This document shows, piece after piece, positions 59,093-64,000 of a DNA stretch of 64,000 nucleotides. Position 1 is the stretch's first letter. Each line of letters starts with the position of its first letter. The stretch comes from [Actinomadura] parvosata subsp. kistnae (GTDB lineage Bacteria > Actinomycetota > Actinomycetes > Streptosporangiales > Streptosporangiaceae), in NCBI RefSeq assembly GCF_900323885.1, contig NZ_OOHJ01000027.1, forward strand, positions 143,358-207,357. The letters run 5' to 3'. Made by a program: the position numbers and the translations under genes. The notes beneath the pieces were generated by a model. That model saw only the letters and a program-made list of their open reading frames with translations, searched no databases and was not told the origin of the DNA.

Positions 59093-60925
59093 TCAGACAC
59101 CTCGCAGGGCGAACACCACGATCTCATCCCAAACCTGACCACCCGAGAACGTGTGCCGGTCCGCCTCCACGGCCTTGACCACGGTGGACGGCGCCTGGCC
59201 CGCGCACCGGCTGAGCACGTCGGCCAGCCGCTCCTCCCCGTAGGGCTCGCCGCGCTCGTTCCTGGAGGAGATGAGCCCCTCCGAGTAGAGCACCAGCGTC
59301 TCGCCCGGGGCGATCGTCAACGTCTCGACCCCGGTCTCCGCCTCGGGCGAGATGCCCAGCGGGACGCCGCCGCCCGCGGCGAAGCGCACCCCGCCGTCGG
59401 GCTGGAGCAGCACGGCCGGATGGTGCCCGGCCGACGACATCCGGATCTCCCTGCCCTTCACGAACCCGGCCACGGCCATCACGAACATGCCCGTGCCCTG
59501 CGTCACCAGGGCCTCGTTCACCTTGCGCATCACCAGGTCGGGATCGGAGTCCCAGACGCTGAGCACGCGCAGCCCGCCGCGCACCATGGCGCTGACCGAG
59601 GCGGCCTCCTCGCCCTTGCCGGCCGCGCCGCCCAGCGCGAAGCCCCAGCCGCCCGAGACGGGGAAGACGTCGTAGAACTCGGCGCCCACCGAGGACCCCG
59701 GGTGGTAGACGGCCGCCGCCTCGTAGCCGGGCACGTCGGGCAGGTTGCGCGGCGCGACGCTGGCCGACAGGGCGTCGGCGGCCCGCGAGCGGCTCTGGAA
59801 GCTGCTCTGCGCGCGTACGGCCAGCCCGATCTGCAGGCCCACCTCCTGCAGCACGGCGAGGTCGGCCAGCGCGAACGGCGGGCGGTCGTGCGCGCGGACG
59901 AGCGTCAGCACGCCGTCGGAGCGGCCGATCGGCACGCACAGCACCGACCCGGCGCCCATCACCGTCAGCAGCGGCCCGTCGGGGCAGAAGCCGAACAGCG
60001 TGTCGTCGTCCACCATCTCCAGCACCAGGCCGGAGCCGCGCTCCAGCACCTGCAGCACGAGCTGGCTGGCCGCCGGCTCGGCCGACTCCACCTGCCGGAC
60101 GAGCCCGCCCAGCGGGTGGTTCTTCGGCGCCATGACGACCGAGCGGCGCGGCGCGCCGTTGCGCACCATGTCGGCGATCACCCAGTCGGCCCACTCGGCC
60201 GCCAGCAGCCGCGCGGCCCGCTGCAACGCCACGGGCTGCAGCAGCGCCTCCTCGTCGAGCAGCACCCTGCCCATCCGGGTCAGCAGGTCCTGACGCCGGG
60301 CCGAGGCCAGCAGCAGCGCGCCGTCGGACTGCTCCGGCCGGCGCGCGCCCGGCTCGGGGAGCTGCACCTCGGTCGGCAGCGCCACCGCCGCCACCATCTG
60401 CTGCGGCTCGCCCGGCATCGTCAGCCTGGTCAGCGCGAGCTGCACGGTGTGCGTGCGCCCCTGGTGCGCCAGCCGCGTCTCGAACGCGGCCGGCTGCCCG
60501 GTCTGCAGCACCGCCGTCAGGTGCGAGCGGAACGCCGCCCGCCGCGACACGTCCACCAGCAGCGGGAACGAGCGGCCCACCAGGTAGCCGTCGGGGCTGC
60601 CCAGCACGCGCGAGGTCTCAGGGTTGATCCGCCGCACCACGCCGCCGCCGTCGAGGATGATGACGGGAACGGGGAAGGCACGCAGGACCTGGCGCAGCAG
60701 CTTCAGCTCCCGCTGCCCGCCGTCCTTGCGGCCGGTGGCCCGCTTGGGAGCCTTGCGCAGCTCCTCGCGGGCCTCGGCCAGCAGCTCGGCGGCGGTGTCG
60801 AGCTCGGCGAGCGCGGCATCCAGGGTCGGTGCCAGGTCGGCGGGGTAGGCGGCCCTCGCCTCGCGCAACGAGGAGACGCGCCCGGCCAGCGCGTCAAGCG
60901 CGTGTTCGAGGTCCGGCATGGTCAT
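59093..60925 (-). CDS. PAS-GAF-PP2C (SpoIIE-type) protein with altered metal site
   Basis: A 610-residue regulator. A coiled-coil-like start is followed by PAS (about 75-185), GAF (about 205-375) and a PP2C/SpoIIE domain (about 395-610). The phosphatase motifs are changed: GGDxYD is GAEFYD (414-419), GDVSGKG is GGAAGKG (432-438) and the SDG motif is YSEG (547-550); the final DDxA is DEIV (600-603). SSAGHHPAVLL is retained. The fold is clear but metal-dependent catalysis is doubtful. It is divergent from a GAF-ANTAR gene and begins a region of sigma-control genes. Confidence 0.87.
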   Translation of the reverse strand: MTMPDLEHALDALAGRVSSLREARAAYPADLAPTLDAALAELDTAAELLAEAREELRKAPKRATGRKDGGQRELKLLRQVLRAFPVPVIILDGGGVVRRINPETSRVLGSPDGYLVGRSFPLLVDVSRRAAFRSHLTAVLQTGQPAAFETRLAHQGRTHTVQLALTRLTMPGEPQQMVAAVALPTEVQLPEPGARRPEQSDGALLLASARRQDLLTRMGRVLLDEEALLQPVALQRAARLLAAEWADWVIADMVRNGAPRRSVVMAPKNHPLGGLVRQVESAEPAASQLVLQVLERGSGLVLEMVDDDTLFGFCPDGPLLTVMGAGSVLCVPIGRSDGVLTLVRAHDRPPFALADLAVLQEVGLQIGLAVRAQSSFQSRSRAADALSASVAPRNLPDVPGYEAAAVYHPGSSVGAEFYDVFPVSGGWGFALGGAAGKGEEAASVSAMVRGGLRVLSVWDSDPDLVMRKVNEALVTQGTGMFVMAVAGFVKGREIRMSSAGHHPAVLLQPDGGVRFAAGGGVPLGISPEAETGVETLTIAPGETLVLYSEGLISSRNERGEPYGEERLADVLSRCAGQAPSTVVKAVEADRHTFSGGQVWDEIVVFALRGV

Positions 60926-60983
60926 GGTCTGACGCTACGCCACTCGGGATAATGCTAGCCATAAGGGGTAGAAGCTTGTTGCT

Positions 60984-61703
60984 ATGGAATCGACCGCGAT
61001 GATCACTCCCGGACTTGCCCGAGACCTCGCCGCACTGGGCCGGCTGGGGGAGGACACCTCGACAGAAAGCGTACTGCGCGGCCTGACCACAGCCCTGGCG
61101 ACCGGCGTCCCCAACTGCTCGGGCGCCTCCGCAGAGCACTGGCGCGACCACCGTGTCCTCGTCTCAGGCTCCCACAGCGAGCTCATCATGCTCGTCGAAG
61201 GCGAGCGCGAGCTCGGCGAGGGCCCCTCCATCGAGGCGCGCCAGAGCGGCGGCCGCGCCACTGTGACGGACGTGCTCAAAGAGACCCGCTGGCCCCGCTA
61301 CGACGCCCTGGCCACCCGCTGGGGCGTGCGCTCGGTGCTCGTCGTCCCCATCGAGGTGCCGCCCGCGCTGCTCGTCGTCGGGCTCTACTCCGTACGGCCC
61401 GGAGCGTTCTCCCCGCAGGGCGCCGGCTCCCTGGCCGACATGCTGGCCGAGCAGGTCGGCGTGGCCATGGCGAACATGTGGGAGTTCGAGGAGGTGCGCA
61501 CCGACCACGCGCAGCTCCAAGAGGCCCTGGCCGGCCGGTCGGTGATCGACCAGGCCAAGGGCATCATCATGCAGACCAGCGGATGCACCGCCGAGGCCGC
61601 CTTCGAGGAGCTGCGCAGGATCTCCCAGCACCACCAGGTCAAGGTGGCCGACCTCGCCCGGCTGCTGGTGGACGAGCACCAGCGCAAGTCGGCGAGACGC
61701 TGA
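60984..61703 (+). CDS. GAF-ANTAR RNA-binding antiterminator protein
   Basis: A 239-residue protein with an N-terminal GAF sensor (about 20-165) and a C-terminal ANTAR domain (VIDQAKGIIMQTSGCTAEAAFEELRRISQHH...). ANTAR proteins bind tandem stem-loops in mRNA and prevent termination. ATG 60984 is used; a leaderless or weakly led start is possible. It is next to the PAS-GAF-PP2C gene (divergent) and converges on the STAS gene. The target RNA is not seen in the window. Confidence 0.9.
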   Translation: MESTAMITPGLARDLAALGRLGEDTSTESVLRGLTTALATGVPNCSGASAEHWRDHRVLVSGSHSELIMLVEGERELGEGPSIEARQSGGRATVTDVLKETRWPRYDALATRWGVRSVLVVPIEVPPALLVVGLYSVRPGAFSPQGAGSLADMLAEQVGVAMANMWEFEEVRTDHAQLQEALAGRSVIDQAKGIIMQTSGCTAEAAFEELRRISQHHQVKVADLARLLVDEHQRKSARR

Positions 61704-61709
61704 TGAACG

Positions 61710-62072
61710 CTAGGCGATGGCGGACAGGGCGTCCTCCAGCGTGTCGTACAGCGGCAGGCGCTGGGCCAGGCCGGTGATCCACATCACCTTCGACTTGGAG
61801 TACTCGACTCCGATCAGGGCGAACTTGGCGCCCGCCGCGAGGCTCGTCTGCCAGTGGTGCACGATCAGCCCGAGGGCCCGCGAATCCATGAACGTCACCC
61901 CGGCCAGATCCAGGATCAGATCGGGGCCCGCCATCGCCAGGTAGTCGGCGAACTGGGCCCGTGTCGTGGCGTCGAGAACACCGTCGACCCTGACCACGGT
62001 GATCTCGTTCACGGTCGACGACGTCAGGCTGAGGGCCGCCACTGGCTCCTCGCCGTTCTCCGGCATTGTCAC
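61710..62072 (-). CDS. STAS-domain anti-anti-sigma factor
   Basis: A 120-residue STAS protein of the RsbV/SpoIIAA type. The phosphorylation site region is VTFMDSRALGLIVHHW; the serine after Asp is kept while the usual SGL is RAL. The N-terminal half has VNEITVVRVDGVLDATT. GTG 62072 has AGGG seven bases upstream; ATG 62066 is the alternative. It lies close to the sigma factor and RsbW-like kinase genes and should act in the same partner-switching circuit. Confidence 0.88.
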   Translation of the reverse strand: MTMPENGEEPVAALSLTSSTVNEITVVRVDGVLDATTRAQFADYLAMAGPDLILDLAGVTFMDSRALGLIVHHWQTSLAAGAKFALIGVEYSKSKVMWITGLAQRLPLYDTLEDALSAIA

Positions 62073-62242
62073 GGGGCAACCCTACTGTCACCGCGCGATC
62101 GAGGAATACTTCCCGCGGCATGGGGGATACTGGAGCCGAAGTCCAGCAGAGGGCTTCGGTCTCGAGAGTTGAGCGAGGCGTGCCTCTGCATGGGCTTTTT
62201 CCTTGTGCGGCAGGCCGCCTGCGACCCATATGAGGAGCAGCG

Positions 62243-63013
62243 ATGGCTGTGCAGGAATACGTCCTCGAGGAGATGTCCGCGGAAGAACTCCTGGCCGAGA
62301 TGGTCAGGGAAGAGACGCCCGACAGCGTCCGGGAGCGTCTGCGCGAGCGCATCGTCGAGATGCACCGGCCGCTCGCCATGGAGATCGCCCGACGCTACCG
62401 CTACCGCGGCGAACCTTTGGAGGATCTCCTCCAGGCCGCGTATGTTGGCCTGATGAAGGCCGTCAACGGCTTCGATCCGACGCTCGGGCACGCGTTCAGG
62501 GGGTACGCGGTCGTGACGATGACCGGCGAGGTCAAGCGCCACTTCCGCGACCGCACCTGGGCCATCCGGGTGCCCCGCCTCTACCAGGAGCGCCGCTCCG
62601 AGCTCAACCGGCTCGTCGCCGACCTCAGCCAGGACCTCGGCCGGTCCCCGACCGTGGCCGAGCTGGCGGCCAAGATGAACATCAGCGAGGAGGACGTCCT
62701 GCTCACGCTCGACGCCTCCGCCGCCTACAGCACCCTGTCGCTCGACGCGCCGCTCGGCACCGACGACGACGCCGCCTCGCTCGGCGACGTCATCCCGGAG
62801 GACGACGACACGCTGAGCAACATGGTCGACCGGGAGGCCGTCAAGCCGCTCATCGACGCGCTGCCCTCCCGCGAGAAGCACATCCTGCTGCTGCGCTTCT
62901 TCGGCAACATGACGCAGGCCGAGATCGCGGCCGAGTTCGGAATCTCCCAGATGCATGTTTCGCGTATTCTCCGCAAAGTTCTCGACCAGCTTCGCGCCGA
63001 GCTGGTCGGCTGA
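62243..63013 (+). CDS. SigB/SigF-type group 3 sigma factor
   Basis: A 256-residue sigma-70 protein of the general stress/sporulation type. Region 2 reads DLLQAAYVGLMKAVNGFDP and later RGYAVVTMTGEVKRHFRDRTW; region 3 covers about 118-185 (SQDLGRSPTVAELAAKM); region 4 has the helix-turn-helix TQAEIAAEFGISQMHVSRILRK. ATG 62243 has GAGGAG upstream. An RsbW-like kinase gene follows at once, so the pair is the classical sigma and anti-sigma set of Streptomyces-type actinomycetes. The 170-base leader contains two small hairpins (CCGAAG/CTTCGG and GCAGG/CCTGC). Confidence 0.93.
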   Translation: MAVQEYVLEEMSAEELLAEMVREETPDSVRERLRERIVEMHRPLAMEIARRYRYRGEPLEDLLQAAYVGLMKAVNGFDPTLGHAFRGYAVVTMTGEVKRHFRDRTWAIRVPRLYQERRSELNRLVADLSQDLGRSPTVAELAAKMNISEEDVLLTLDASAAYSTLSLDAPLGTDDDAASLGDVIPEDDDTLSNMVDREAVKPLIDALPSREKHILLLRFFGNMTQAEIAAEFGISQMHVSRILRKVLDQLRAELVG

Positions 63014-63029
63014 CGAGGGCGGCCGCCGG

Positions 63030-63443
63030 GTGAACGAGGACGTCGAGCCTCAATCGGGCTACACGAGCCCGCCACCCGGCGCGCCCGTGAAATCGCTGCG
63101 CTTCCGCCTGCCGGACCTGCCGCAGGTCCGGCAGTTCGCCGAGGACGAAGCCAGAGCCGTCGGCATGCCCGAAGACGCCATCGGCGACTTCGTCATCGCC
63201 GTCAACGAGGTGGCCACCAACGCGGTCACCCACGGCGCCGGCGACGCCCGCATGCGCACCTGGGTGCTCAGCGGAGACCTGATCGTCGAGGTGCACGACG
63301 AAGGAGCCTGGAAGCCCGGCCCCATGCCCGGTGCCGTCGGCGGCATGGGGCTGTGGGTGGCGCGGCTGCTCTCCTCCGACCTGACCCTGCGGGTCGGCCG
63401 GGGCGGCAGCACCGTCATCATGCGCTTCCCCGGCAAGGCCTGA
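63030..63443 (+). CDS. RsbW-type anti-sigma kinase (HATPase)
   Basis: A 137-residue histidine-kinase-like ATPase. The N box is NEVATNAVTHG (about residues 58-68), the G1 box is EVHDEGAWKPG and the G2 box is GGMGLWVARLL. It binds the sigma factor encoded just upstream and phosphorylates an anti-anti-sigma protein such as the STAS gene product nearby. Start GTG 63030 lies 17 bases after the sigma stop with GAGGG ten bases upstream. A perfect hairpin follows. Confidence 0.9.
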   Translation: MNEDVEPQSGYTSPPPGAPVKSLRFRLPDLPQVRQFAEDEARAVGMPEDAIGDFVIAVNEVATNAVTHGAGDARMRTWVLSGDLIVEVHDEGAWKPGPMPGAVGGMGLWVARLLSSDLTLRVGRGGSTVIMRFPGKA

Positions 63444-63470
63444 CTCGGCAAGACCTGACTCCTGACGGCA

Positions 63471-63502
63471 GATCGCCGGGCGGCTCCCGCCACCCGGCGA
63501 TC
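63471..63502. terminator. Hairpin terminator after the anti-sigma gene
   Basis: GATCGCCGGG (63471-63480) and CCCGGCGATC (63493-63502) form a perfect 10-bp stem, extended by an A-T pair, around a 12-base loop; it separates convergent genes. Confidence 0.8.
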
Positions 63503-63523
63503 TCATGTCGTGCTCCATCTCTG

Positions 63524-63724
63524 TCAGCGGCGGGCTCGGCCGCCACGCCAGTTGCTGTAGCCCGTACGGATGCTGGCCGTGCCGACGCCTGCCTGGTGCA
63601 GGGCCAGCAGGGTCAGCCCCAGCAGGACGAACGTCATGCCGGAGAACCCGCCGGGGATCCGCGCGCCTACCAGGTCGAGCAGGAAGCCCAGCCCGAAGAT
63701 GATCGCCGCGATGACCGCGAGCAT
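63524..63724 (-). CDS. Small membrane protein
   Basis: A 66-residue protein with two likely membrane spans (VIAAIIFGLGFLLDLVG and MTFVLLGLTLLALHQ) and a basic C-terminus (WRGGRARR). This is a common actinobacterial small-protein layout without known function. ATG 63722-63724 is the start. It lies six bases downstream of the following minus-strand gene, so they are likely co-transcribed. Confidence 0.65.
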   Translation of the reverse strand: MLAVIAAIIFGLGFLLDLVGARIPGGFSGMTFVLLGLTLLALHQAGVGTASIRTGYSNWRGGRARR

Positions 63725-63730
63725 GTCATG

Positions 63731-64000
63731 TCACCTCATTCCCTGACTCTGGAACGGATCAGGCTGCCCCGCGCCCACTGCCTGGGCCGACTGGGCCGGC
63801 TGGGCGGGTGACTTGCTGGACAGAGCCAGCAGCCGCTCCAGGACCGTCCGGTAGTCGCGCAGGGCCAGGCGCAGCTGCTCGGTGTCGGCGCTGCTCCCGG
63901 TCTCCTTCCAGCGCTCGCGCAGGGCGTTCGTCCGGGTGGTCAGCGTGCTCGTGAGCGAGTCCACCACCTCGCCGACCAGCCCGTCCGCCCGGCGCACCGC
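63731..64000 (-). CDS. Hypothetical helical protein (partial at the right edge)
   Basis: At least 88 residues are encoded (MRRADGLVGEVVDSLTSTLTTRTNALRERWK... then a Gln/Ala/Pro-rich tail PAQPAQSAQAVGAGQPDPF). GTG 63997 may be internal or the real start because the window ends there. The middle section is predicted helical (TEQLRLALRDYRTVLERLLAL). I do not recognise the family. It precedes the small membrane protein gene. Confidence 0.6.
   Translation of the reverse strand, partial: AVRRADGLVGEVVDSLTSTLTTRTNALRERWKETGSSADTEQLRLALRDYRTVLERLLALSSKSPAQPAQSAQAVGAGQPDPFQSQGMR

Overview
The window is high-GC (roughly 70% or more) actinobacterial DNA with GTG and TTG starts, many 1-8 nt gene overlaps (ATGA, GTGA, TGATG) and hairpin terminators without U tracts. 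The left third follows the familiar actinobacterial order pyrG - Nudix - xerD - parA - scpA - scpB - rluB - (aroH, tyrA) - cmk - der. This order, a complete mce operon and several SpoIIE/RsbW-type regulators suggest a filamentous actinomycete, most likely Streptosporangiales (Nonomuraea-like). That placement is an inference.

Layout. 1-8.8 kb: core chromosome segregation and metabolism genes. 8.8-16.6 kb: a nine-gene accessory block (cytochrome P450, MarR, membrane protein, FAD oxidoreductase, DUF2795, two tandem GT2 glycosyltransferases, TetR, carotenoid oxygenase) placed between tyrA and cmk. 16.7-18.8 kb: cmk and der. 18.9-20.5 kb: a T-box leader that reads tRNA-Asp, in front of an archaeal-type aspS. 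20.5-25.3 kb: an MFS pump with an LprG-like lipoprotein, MarR, a CDF metal exporter and an Sfp-type PPTase. 25.3-34.2 kb: an overlapping yrbE4A-yrbE4B-mceABCDEF-mas operon on the minus strand. 34.4-44.6 kb: pepP, a CBS protein, GH114, a cyclase plus ThDP-enzyme pair, the dhaKLM dihydroxyacetone kinase operon, a second P450 and an acyltransferase. 45-50 kb: a Ser/Thr kinase, an MFS/HTH divergent pair, and a DJ-1/GlxA pair. 50-53.8 kb: proline catabolism (putA-pruA) divergent from a PucR regulator. 54.5-59 kb: hydrolase, GH16-like protein, AAA+ ATPase and GT4 glycosyltransferase. 59-63.5 kb: a stress-signalling module with a PAS-GAF-PP2C protein, GAF-ANTAR, STAS anti-anti-sigma, a SigB/F-type sigma factor and an RsbW-type kinase.

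The most notable points are four single-base frame breaks, each at a short G or C run, in three conserved genes (scpB twice, rluB, aspS), best explained as consensus errors; long repeat-rich or Arg-Gly-Asp-rich N-terminal extensions on ScpB and RluB; the T-box with GAC specifier and UGGC bulge; a 9-bp hairpin that hides the ribosome binding site of the GT4 gene; a PP2C domain with replaced metal-binding aspartates; clear palindromic operators at several regulators; and a diverged intergenic repeat found at 44.9 kb and three times at 53.8-54.3 kb. No tRNA, rRNA, IS element, prophage or CRISPR array was seen.
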